A DNA stretch of 8,169 bases from JBBRMQ01 sp038230775 (GTDB lineage Bacteria > Acidobacteriota > Thermoanaerobaculia > Gp7-AA8), in contig JBBRMQ010000200.1 of NCBI GenBank assembly GCA_038230775.1, positions 1 to 8,169 of the forward strand, in the 5' to 3' direction. A program made the translations under genes and the position numbers. Below are positions 1 through 5,443 of the stretch, piece after piece. The notes beneath the pieces were generated by a model that saw only the letters and a program-made list of their open reading frames with translations, was not told where the DNA came from and did no database searches. Numbering within the stretch: the first letter of the stretch is position 1; each line of letters starts with the position of its first letter.

Positions 1-962
1 CTCTCCTTGCCGGCGCGCAGTGCGCGCATCAGCGGATGCTTGCGGCACTTGTCGACGATGTCGCGGCGCCCGAGGATCAGGCCACCCTGCGTGGCGCCGA
101 TCAGCTTGTCGGTCGAGCACGTGACGACGTCCACGCCCTTCGCGAGGAGCTCTCGAACGGTGTCCTGCTTCGAGAACCCGTACGGCGACAGATCGACGAC
201 GCGACCGCTGCCTTCGTCGTACAGCAGCGGAATCGTCTTGATCGCCACCAGCTCTTCGATCGACGGCGTCTCGGTGAAGCCGACGATCTCGAAATTCGAT
301 CGATGCACGCGGAGGATCGCCGCCGCATCACCCGGTTCGGCGTAGTCGCCAGCGCGCGTCCGGTTTGTCGTTCCCACTTCGCGCAGCTTCGCGCCACCCT
401 GCTGGATCACGTCCGGAACGCGGAACGATCCGCCGATCTCGACGAGCTCGCCGCGCGAGACCAGCACCTCGCGGTCGCGCGCCACCGCGGACAGAAGGAG
501 CAGCACTGCGGCCGCGTTGTTGTTGGTCAGGATCGCCGCCTCGCATCCGAAGAGCGCCTGGCAGAGCCGCTGGAGGTGGCTGTCGCGGCTCCCGCGCTCA
601 CCCACCTCGAGATCGAACTCGAGGTTCGAATAGCCCTCGACGACCGCGGCCGCACGGCGCCAGATTGCATCCCCGATCGGCGAGCGGCCGAGGTTGGTGT
701 GAATGATGACGCCGGAGGCGTTGATGACGCGGCGCAGCGAGGTCGTATCGAGCGACTTCGCCACATCGGCGACCGCGGCCGTCTGGTCGTAGTCCGACCG
801 CGACTCACGAACCCTGGCGAGATGCGCCACCACGCCGTCTTTCACGCGGGACCGCCCGAACTGCGCAATCAGGAGGCTAAACGCCTCTGCAGAGAGGATC
901 CGCTCCACTGCCGGGATGCCTCGACGTACGGAATCTCCCGCCGCCGCTCTACCTTTAGGCAT
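1..962 (-). CDS. selA: L-seryl-tRNA(Sec) selenium transferase (selenocysteine synthase), N-terminal 320 codons, cut by left edge
   Basis: SelA is a PLP enzyme that converts seryl-tRNA(Sec) to selenocysteinyl-tRNA(Sec) with selenophosphate, in the cytoplasm. Reading the minus strand from ATG at 962-960 gives a continuous frame to the window edge. Recognisable family blocks are VIIHTNLGRSP (about residues 85-95), GSRDSHLQRL (124-133), LTNNNAAAVLLLLSA (145-159), GELVEIGGSFRVPDV (171-185), EVGTTNRT (195-202) and DEGSGRVVDLSPYG (249-262). The PLP lysine falls at K286 in TDKLIGATQGG, and the Arg pair of HPLMRALR is at 313 and 316. E. coli SelA has 463 residues, so roughly the last third is missing. 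The start is supported by GGTGGAG a few bases upstream. The loop after the lysine departs from the usual GDKLLGGPQAG (see findings). Presence of selA implies that the organism makes selenoproteins. Family assignment is strong; normal activity is inferred. Confidence 0.95.
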   Translation of the reverse strand, partial: MPKGRAAAGDSVRRGIPAVERILSAEAFSLLIAQFGRSRVKDGVVAHLARVRESRSDYDQTAAVADVAKSLDTTSLRRVINASGVIIHTNLGRSPIGDAIWRRAAAVVEGYSNLEFDLEVGERGSRDSHLQRLCQALFGCEAAILTNNNAAAVLLLLSAVARDREVLVSRGELVEIGGSFRVPDVIQQGGAKLREVGTTNRTRAGDYAEPGDAAAILRVHRSNFEIVGFTETPSIEELVAIKTIPLLYDEGSGRVVDLSPYGFSKQDTVRELLAKGVDVVTCSTDKLIGATQGGLILGRRDIVDKCRKHPLMRALRAGKE

Positions 963-1004
963 ATTGCTCCACCGCGCGAACCGCGTATTGTAGTCGCTGC
1001 CACC
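963..1004. promoter_or_regulatory. Divergent promoter region with overlapping -10 boxes (selA and the 1005 gene)
   Basis: Only 42 bp separate the selA ATG from the GTG at 1005. The minus strand reads TACAAT (complement of 987-992), which would put a selA transcription start near 980 and leave a leader of about 18 nt that includes the GGTGGAG ribosome site. The plus strand reads TATTGT at 986-991, one base offset from the same box, giving a start near 998 for the rightward gene. No good -35 is seen on either strand; the best plus candidate is TTGCTC at 964-969. The boxes are read from sequence; that they act as promoters is inference. Confidence 0.5.
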
Positions 1005-1622
1005 GTGATCAAACAGGACGAAGAGCTCGACCACCTCGAAGACCAGATCCGTATCTTGAAGAACAAGTACGATCAGTTCTTCGCCCACATCACGAAAACG
1101 CCTCCGATGCACGAGCGGAAGATGGTCGAGGTTCGCATCTACGAAGTCGGCAAACAGAAGATGCGCGACAACGGCCGCCGCTTTCGCTACAACACCATCC
1201 TCTCGCGCTACAACCAGTACCGCGAGATGTGGGGCCGGAAGATGCGGGAGCGCGAAGAAGGGCCGATCGAGTTCCGCCGCCGCCAGGCCGCGCTCGAGGA
1301 ACCCAGCCCGCCGCCTCCCCCCCCACCCGTTCCAGAGGCCGTGCCGGCGCCTCGCGTAACGTCCGGCAAGGCCGACCCGTATGTAAAGTTAGTGCCCGGC
1401 TCGAACGGCGAGGAGCTTCAGCGGTTGTACTCGCAGATCGAGAAGGAACATCTGAAACTCGGCAAGATGCCCAATCTGACGATGGATCAACTGAAGAAGA
1501 TGGTCGAGCAGCAGACCGAAGTGGTCCGCGAACGCTACAACGTGAAGGCGGTCGCATTCCGGGTCGACGTCGTCGATGGCAAAGTGAAGCTGAAAGCGAA
1601 ACCACTCCAGGAAGAACGATGA
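1005..1622 (+). CDS. Uncharacterised coiled-coil/polyproline protein, MXAN_5187-like C-terminal region
   Basis: This encodes 205 residues from a GTG start. No signal peptide or membrane segment is visible, so it is probably cytoplasmic. Residues 1-95 are highly charged and probably helical, with RFRYNTILSRYNQYREMW at 59-76. Residues 99-120 form a linker with seven consecutive prolines, which would be expected to need EF-P for translation. Residues 134-202 form a compact module ending in FRVDVVDGKVKLKAKP. The N- and C-terminal patterns resemble proteins annotated 'MXAN_5187 C-terminal domain' in Myxococcota and Acidobacteriota; I recall this from memory and could not search it. No function is known to me. 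The frame is open far upstream (from 36), but that part is only the antisense of selA. The GTG is chosen because it follows the divergent promoter and begins the charged conserved part; there is no clear ribosome site. It was originally coupled to the next gene by an ATGA overlap. Confidence 0.75.
   Translation: MIKQDEELDHLEDQIRILKNKYDQFFAHITKTPPMHERKMVEVRIYEVGKQKMRDNGRRFRYNTILSRYNQYREMWGRKMREREEGPIEFRRRQAALEEPSPPPPPPPVPEAVPAPRVTSGKADPYVKLVPGSNGEELQRLYSQIEKEHLKLGKMPNLTMDQLKKMVEQQTEVVRERYNVKAVAFRVDVVDGKVKLKAKPLQEER
1604..1622 (+). repeat. 19-bp direct repeat, left copy
   Basis: The sequence actccaggaagaacgatga here is identical to 1789-1807. It contains an AGGA ribosome site and ATGA, in which the TGA is the stop of the upstream gene. 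Identity ends sharply on both sides (1603 c against 1788 a; 1623 c against 1808 a), as expected of a target-site duplication. Confidence 0.9.
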
Positions 1623-1788
1623 CTGTCACTTTATGCCGAGCGCAGCGAGGCATCTTTGGTGATTGCTCGCGAGACACGATTCGGCTTCCCAAGCGTTAGC
1701 AAATACGAATGATACCCAACGCAACATCGACAGATTTACGCGAATCCCACCGGAGATCCCTCGCTGTGCACGGGATAAATTTGAACGA
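1623..1788. mobile_element. MITE-like palindromic repeat element (166 bp, non-coding) between 19-bp direct repeats
   Basis: The segment carries imperfect terminal inverted repeats: 1630-1659 pairs with 1750-1779 at 24 of 30 positions, around a core ccgagcgcagcgagg on the left and cctcgctgtgcacgg on the right. These ends look like the widely dispersed 'ccgagcgcagcgaggcatct' repeats often mis-annotated as short ORFs in Acidobacteriota and Deltaproteobacteria-type genomes; this resemblance is from memory. It encodes no transposase, so it would be non-autonomous. It is bounded by an exact 19-bp direct repeat that duplicates the stop/start junction of the flanking genes. Short open frames through it are not credible genes. 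Confidence 0.75.
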
Positions 1789-1807
1789 ACTCCAGGAAGA
1801 ACGATGA
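1789..1807 (+). repeat. 19-bp direct repeat, right copy, supplying the ribosome site and start of the TPR gene
   Basis: This is identical to 1604-1622. In this copy AGGA at 1794-1797 and ATG at 1804-1806 serve as translation initiation signals for the TPR lipoprotein, with a spacing of 6 nt. Confidence 0.9.
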
Positions 1808-2544
1808 AGAAAATTCTCGCCGCGGCGCTGACCGCCGTTGCACTCATGAGCTGCAAGACGATCAACGACGCCATTCCGCAAAGGAACCCGTACGCCAAGC
1901 GGATGTTTTACGAGAAGTACCTGAATCCGTCCGATCCGCTCGACGCGCGCATTACACAAACGATGAATGCCGTCCGCAGCGATCCGAAATCGGCGAGCCT
2001 GCACAACGAGCTCGGCCAGCTACTGCGCCAGAAAGGCTTCCCGAAAGACGCGGAAGCGGAGTTCGAGCGCTCGGTCGACACCGACCCCTCCTTCTACCCC
2101 GCCTGGTACAACCTCGGCCTCGTCCGCCAGGGACGCGGCAACGATCCCGGCGCGCGCTTCGCGTTCCGCCGCACGCTGCACTACAAGCCCGGTCATGCTC
2201 CCGCATTGTTCCAGATGGGCTTGATCGAAGAGCAGAGGAAGAACACTGACGCGGCCGTCGAGTACTACGCGAAGTCGTTCGCCATCAACCGCCAGATGCT
2301 CGACGTGCGCGTGAACCCGCGCATTCTCGACAGCAAGCTCGTCGAGCTCGCGCTGTTGAGGATGTATCCGACCGAGCATGCGAAAACGAGCCTCCAGTTT
2401 CAGGCGGCGCCCGACGTGATGTACGTCGCGCCTGATCAGCCGGCAGCCGCGTCACCACAGCCATCGGCGAACCAGATCGTGACGCCCGCGCCCCCGCTGA
2501 CGAGCCCCGCGGCGCAGGCCGCTCCGGCAAAGCCTCCGCTGTAG
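1804..2544 (+). CDS. TPR-containing lipoprotein
   Basis: This encodes 246 residues. A basic N-terminus (MKK), a hydrophobic stretch (4-15) and a lipobox-like LMSC (14-17) predict lipidation at Cys17 with Lys at +2. Met at -2 is not the most typical residue. Two to three tetratricopeptide-like helical repeats follow at about 62-165, with motif fragments ASLHNELGQLLRQKG, AWYNLGLVRQGRGN and ALFQMGLIEEQRKN. Such repeats bind partner proteins or peptides; the partner here is unknown. Residues 203-246 are a Pro/Ala/Gln-rich low-complexity tail. The frame is open upstream to 1663 through the inserted element, but ATG 1804 is preferred because it has an AGGA site and starts the signal peptide. Its start once overlapped the stop of the upstream gene (see the 19-bp repeats). 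An envelope scaffold or assembly factor is possible, but that is inference. Confidence 0.85.
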   Translation: MKKILAAALTAVALMSCKTINDAIPQRNPYAKRMFYEKYLNPSDPLDARITQTMNAVRSDPKSASLHNELGQLLRQKGFPKDAEAEFERSVDTDPSFYPAWYNLGLVRQGRGNDPGARFAFRRTLHYKPGHAPALFQMGLIEEQRKNTDAAVEYYAKSFAINRQMLDVRVNPRILDSKLVELALLRMYPTEHAKTSLQFQAAPDVMYVAPDQPAAASPQPSANQIVTPAPPLTSPAAQAAPAKPPL

Positions 2545-2548
2545 CGAA

Positions 2549-2601
2549 GTGTGGTGCCGGCCCTCTGGCCGGCCTGGCCAGCCGGAGGGCTGGCCCCACA
2601 C
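2549..2601. repeat. Double-hairpin palindromic (REP-like) repeat, copy 1
   Basis: Arms 2549-2573 and 2577-2601 pair at 21 of 25 positions across a 3-nt centre. Each arm is also its own short hairpin: gccggcc-ctct-ggccggc (2556-2573) and gccagcc-ggag-ggctggc (2577-2594). The outer ends are GTGTG and CACAC. No T-run follows, so it is not a standard intrinsic terminator, although the structure could still weaken transcription or protect an mRNA end. It shares its layout with the repeat at 4134-4201. Confidence 0.8.
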
Positions 2602-2603
2602 AG

Positions 2604-2609
2604 TACAAT
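2604..2609 (+). promoter_or_regulatory. Probable -10 box of lysS (TACAAT), near-leaderless start
   Basis: TACAAT lies 9 nt before the TTG start of lysS and 2 nt after the palindromic repeat. A transcription start about 7 nt downstream of the box would leave a leader of about 3 nt, too short for a ribosome site, and none is seen. No -35 is recognised, because that position falls inside the repeat. Promoter function is inferred. Confidence 0.5.
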
Positions 2610-2618
2610 CCGCGCGCT

Positions 2619-4133
2619 TTGTCGGACGAACAGCCTGAAGTCCCCGAATCCGAGCTCATACGCGTGCGGCGCGAGAAGCTCGCCCGTATCACGGAGCTCG
2701 GCTTTGATCCGTATCCGACGAAGGCCGATACCGATACAACGGTCGCCGACGTCGTCGCGAAGTACGGCTCGAAGACCGCCGACGAGCTGAACGCCGAGCA
2801 CGCGCGCGTCAAGGTTGCCGGCCGCGTGATGACGATCCGCGAATTCGGCAAGACCGCATTCCTCGTCCTCTCCGAGCGTGCGGCGCGCATTCAGGCGTAC
2901 TGCCGCAAGGACACGCTCTCCGAGCGCGAGTGGTTGCTGTATCAGAACCTCGACGCCGGCGACTGGGTGGCGGTCGAGGGAACGGTCTTCCGCACCAAGA
3001 CGAACGAGCTTTCGATCAAAGCGGAGAAGCTGGAGTTCCTCGTCAAGGCTCTGCGGCCGCTGCCGAGCAAATGGCACGGCCTCACCGATGTCGAACAACG
3101 GTATCGCCAGCGATACGTCGACCTCATCGTGAACGACGATGTGAAGACGACGTTCGAGACGCGCGCGAAGATCGTCCGCTACATTCGGAAGTACTTCGAC
3201 GACCACGGCTTCATCGAAGTGGAGACGCCGATGATGCAGCCGATTGCCGGCGGCGCCGCGGCACGGCCGTTCATCACCCATCACAACGCACTGGACATCG
3301 ATCTTTTTCTCCGCATCGCACCGGAGCTCTATCTCAAGCGGCTGATCGTCGGCGGGCTGTCGAAGGTGTACGAGGTCAACCGCAACTTCCGCAACGAGGG
3401 CATCGGCTATCGCTGGAATCCCGAGTTCACGATGCTCGAGTTCTACTGGGCCTACGCCGACTACCGCGATCTCATCGAATTGAGCGAAGAGCTGCTGAAC
3501 GGCCTCGTTCGCGAGGTGCGCGGGGGCGAGAGCGTGACATATCGAGGCAACGAGCTCAACTTCAAGCGTCCCTTCGCGCGCTTCACGATGAAGGAAGCGA
3601 TCGTTCATTTCAGCGATGGACGCATCAAGGCGGGCGACCTCGAAGGTCGCGACTCACTCCTGAAATTGTGGAAGGAGAGCCGGAAGCCGGGAGCCGAGTC
3701 CGAGGCAACCCCGCCAAACGATGGAAAACTCATCGCGGAATTGTTCGAAGCGGTCGCGGAAGAAAAACTCATTCACCCGACCTTCATCACCGATTTCCCG
3801 GTCGAGGTCTCGCCACTTTCCAAACAACGGAAGGACGATCCCCGATTCGTCGAGCGCTTCGAGCTCTTCATGGGCGGAATGGAGATCGCCAACGCCTTCT
3901 CCGAGCTCAACGATCCGGACGAGCAGGCGCGCCGCTTTCAGCAGCAGCTCGGCGAGCGCGAGCGCGGCGACGACGAAGCGCATCAGATGGATGAGGACTA
4001 CGTCCGCGCGCTGGAGTACGGCATGCCGCCGACCGGCGGTGAAGGCATCGGCGTCGACCGGCTAGCCATGGTGCTCACGGACTCGGCCACGATTCGTGAT
4101 GTCATTCTGTTTCCATTGATGAGGCCACGATAG
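2619..4133 (+). CDS. lysS: Lysyl-tRNA synthetase, class II
   Basis: LysRS charges tRNA(Lys) with lysine using ATP in the cytoplasm. The product has 504 residues, against 505 in E. coli, and aligns throughout. It has an N-terminal anticodon-binding OB fold (about 65-150, beginning VKVAGRVMTIREFGKTAFLV), motif 1 (about 196-209, GFIEVETPMMQP), the adjacent GGAAARPFITHHNALDIDL, motif 2 (about 250-275, with NRNFRNEGI and EFTMLEFYWAYADY) and motif 3 (474-487, GEGIGVDRLAMVLT, Arg481). A small Lys/Pro/Glu-rich stretch near 354-370 is where bacterial LysRS usually varies. The TTG start is chosen because MSDEQ..LIRVRREKL matches the usual N-terminus and follows the TACAAT box; no other upstream start is plausible. 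It is followed directly by a perfect palindrome and then the LolC/E-type gene, an order (lysS then lolC) also common in other bacteria. Confidence 0.97.
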   Translation: MSDEQPEVPESELIRVRREKLARITELGFDPYPTKADTDTTVADVVAKYGSKTADELNAEHARVKVAGRVMTIREFGKTAFLVLSERAARIQAYCRKDTLSEREWLLYQNLDAGDWVAVEGTVFRTKTNELSIKAEKLEFLVKALRPLPSKWHGLTDVEQRYRQRYVDLIVNDDVKTTFETRAKIVRYIRKYFDDHGFIEVETPMMQPIAGGAAARPFITHHNALDIDLFLRIAPELYLKRLIVGGLSKVYEVNRNFRNEGIGYRWNPEFTMLEFYWAYADYRDLIELSEELLNGLVREVRGGESVTYRGNELNFKRPFARFTMKEAIVHFSDGRIKAGDLEGRDSLLKLWKESRKPGAESEATPPNDGKLIAELFEAVAEEKLIHPTFITDFPVEVSPLSKQRKDDPRFVERFELFMGGMEIANAFSELNDPDEQARRFQQQLGERERGDDEAHQMDEDYVRALEYGMPPTGGEGIGVDRLAMVLTDSATIRDVILFPLMRPR

Positions 4134-4201
4134 GCTTCTGTGTGAGGACCGGCTTCAGCCGGTCACGACCGACCGGCTGAAGCCGGTCCTCACACAGAAG
4201 C
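4134..4201. repeat. Perfect 31-bp inverted repeat, double-hairpin (REP-like) repeat, copy 2
   Basis: It begins one base after the lysS stop. Arms 4134-4164 and 4171-4201 are exact reverse complements separated by acgacc. Each arm contains its own palindrome, gaccggct-tc-agccggtc (4147-4164) and gaccggct-ga-agccggtc (4171-4188), so the RNA or DNA could fold as one 31-bp stem or as two small hairpins. The outer flanks are TGTGTGAG and CTCACACA. There is no T-run after it, so it is not a canonical terminator, but so strong a stem should affect the lysS mRNA end and readthrough to 4218. Confidence 0.9.
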
Positions 4202-4217
4202 AACGGCAGTTCGCGAC

Positions 4218-5369
4218 ATGATCGAATTCCGCATTGCCCGACGTTACCTCTGGGCGGCCCGCAAGCAGGCGCACACCGCATTTCTCTCCTTGATCTCGAT
4301 GCTCGGGCTCGCGGTGGGTGTCGCCACGCTCCTCGTTTCGCTCGCGCTTCTCTCCGGGCTGCAGGGTCAGATCAAGCAGCGACTGATCGCGTCGAGCCCC
4401 CAGATTCTGATTGAGCCGATCGGCAAGAACACGCTCGACGACGCCGCGGTCATCGCCGCCGAAGGAACGAAGCTCGGCATGCGCGACGTGCGGACGCTCG
4501 TCAGCGGCATCGGATGGGGCGGCAACGAACAGGAGCGTCGCGGAAGGCCGATCCGGCTGCGCTCGGGAAACACGACCGCGGGGCAGCCGGAGGCCATCGC
4601 CCTGGCGCGCGACGTCGCCGCAGGCCTCGGACTCAACACCGGCGGCGACATCACGATCGTCGCGCCGCGAACGCGGCTCACGCCGTTCGGCCCCGTCCCG
4701 GTCTGGCGCAAGTACAAAATCACGGCGTTGCTGCCGCCCGCGACGGACGAGCGGAACGCCGAAGCGACGCTCGACCTTCACGAGATCGAGCGTCTTTTTG
4801 GAACAAACGGACCGACGTCGATCGAGATGTACGGCGACGCGGTGCTCGCCGACTCGATTCAGTCGCGGCTGGCGGCGGATTTCCCGAACGTACAGGTCAA
4901 GACGTGGAAAGAAATCAATCGCCCGCTATTCCTCGCGTTGCGGCTGGAGAAGATCGTGATGTTCGTGACGATCTCTCTCATCATTTTCGTGGCCGCGCTG
5001 AACCTGATCTCGTCGCTCTCGATGCTGATCATGGAGAAGCGGCCCGGGGTCGGCGTTCTGCGAACTCTTGGCGCCACGGACCGCACGATCCTCACGATCT
5101 TCATGGCAGTCGGACTGCTCATCGGCCTCGGCGGCACCCTGTTAGGCGATCTCCTCGGCCTCGGCGTTTCGTTCTCCGCCAATCGCTGGCAGCTGGTGCC
5201 GCTGCCGAGCGACATTTACTTCATCCGCTATCTGCCCTTCGCGGTGAATCGCGCGGACGTGATCGGCGTGAACCTCGTGGCCGTCGCGCTGTCGGTTCTC
5301 GCGACGTGGTATCCGGCGCGAATGGCATCACGGCTCGATCCGATCGCGGCGATCAAGGAAGAATCGTGA
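4218..5369 (+). CDS. LolC/LolE-family (FtsX-like) ABC transporter permease
   Basis: LolC and LolE are the inner-membrane subunits of LolCDE, which extracts lipoproteins and passes them to LolA. The 383-residue product has the four-helix MacB/FtsX plan: TM1 at about 22-46, a periplasmic domain at 48-240, then TM2 (246-271), TM3 (290-316) and TM4 (346-364). Family marks are LTPFGPVPVWRKYKI in the periplasmic domain, LRLEKIVMFVTISLI leading into TM2, LNLISSLSMLIMEKR, VGVLRTLGATDRTI (the cytoplasmic coupling segment) and the C-terminal YPARMASRLDPIAAIKEE. Length is close to E. coli LolC (399). Sequence alone does not tell LolC from LolE, or from a single fused-role LolF-type subunit. No lolD ATPase follows; instead a lipoprotein gene starts in a GTGA overlap at its stop. 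The ribosome site is poor and a strong palindrome ends 16 nt upstream of the ATG. Confidence 0.88.
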   Translation: MIEFRIARRYLWAARKQAHTAFLSLISMLGLAVGVATLLVSLALLSGLQGQIKQRLIASSPQILIEPIGKNTLDDAAVIAAEGTKLGMRDVRTLVSGIGWGGNEQERRGRPIRLRSGNTTAGQPEAIALARDVAAGLGLNTGGDITIVAPRTRLTPFGPVPVWRKYKITALLPPATDERNAEATLDLHEIERLFGTNGPTSIEMYGDAVLADSIQSRLAADFPNVQVKTWKEINRPLFLALRLEKIVMFVTISLIIFVAALNLISSLSMLIMEKRPGVGVLRTLGATDRTILTIFMAVGLLIGLGGTLLGDLLGLGVSFSANRWQLVPLPSDIYFIRYLPFAVNRADVIGVNLVAVALSVLATWYPARMASRLDPIAAIKEES

Positions 5370-5443
5370 GTCGCAGGTCGCAGGTCGGGGGTCGCTGGTC
5401 GGAATTCAAAACGCCGACACGCGACCTCCGACCCGCGACTCGC
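5366..5443. repeat. Inverted array of 7-bp units (GTCGnnn) at and inside the start of the lipoprotein gene
   Basis: Five heptamers run without gaps from 5370 to 5404: GTCGCAG, GTCGCAG, GTCGGGG, GTCGCTG, GTCGGAA. The opposite orientation appears at 5421-5441 as GCGACCT, CCGACCC, GCGACTC. As arms, 5366-5388 and 5421-5443 pair at 19 of 23 positions. Repeats of this look are usually intergenic; here the array is read as codons 2-26 of the lipoprotein gene and overlaps the stop of the permease gene. Confidence 0.75.

Noticed and set aside
36..1004. Open plus-strand frame continuous with the 1005 gene, giving a 528-residue protein
   Set aside because: This part is the antisense of selA, whose conserved motifs are clear on the minus strand. 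The upstream translation is low-complexity Arg/Asp/His-rich, typical of a shadow frame.
1663..1803. Upstream extension of the TPR lipoprotein to 1663
   Set aside because: These codons lie in the inserted element and would bury the signal peptide. The AGGA plus ATG at 1804 is a better start.
1626..1898. Short frames through the inserted element on both strands
   Set aside because: They encode the familiar repeat-derived peptides (CRAQRGI type) that come from the palindromic element, not conserved proteins.
2436..3608. Long minus-strand frame of 390 codons opposite the TPR and lysS genes
   Set aside because: It crosses two genes and the intergenic repeat, while lysS is unambiguous on the plus strand.
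4134..4201. Intrinsic (rho-independent) terminator after lysS
   Set aside because: The stem is very strong, but no T-run follows on either strand and the fold matches a dispersed double-hairpin repeat. A terminating effect is possible but not shown.
4514..5365. Open plus-strand frame upstream of the lipoprotein, giving a 656-residue protein
   Set aside because: It runs out of frame through the LolC/E permease gene, which has clear membrane segments and family motifs. Its translation is Arg-rich and without motifs.
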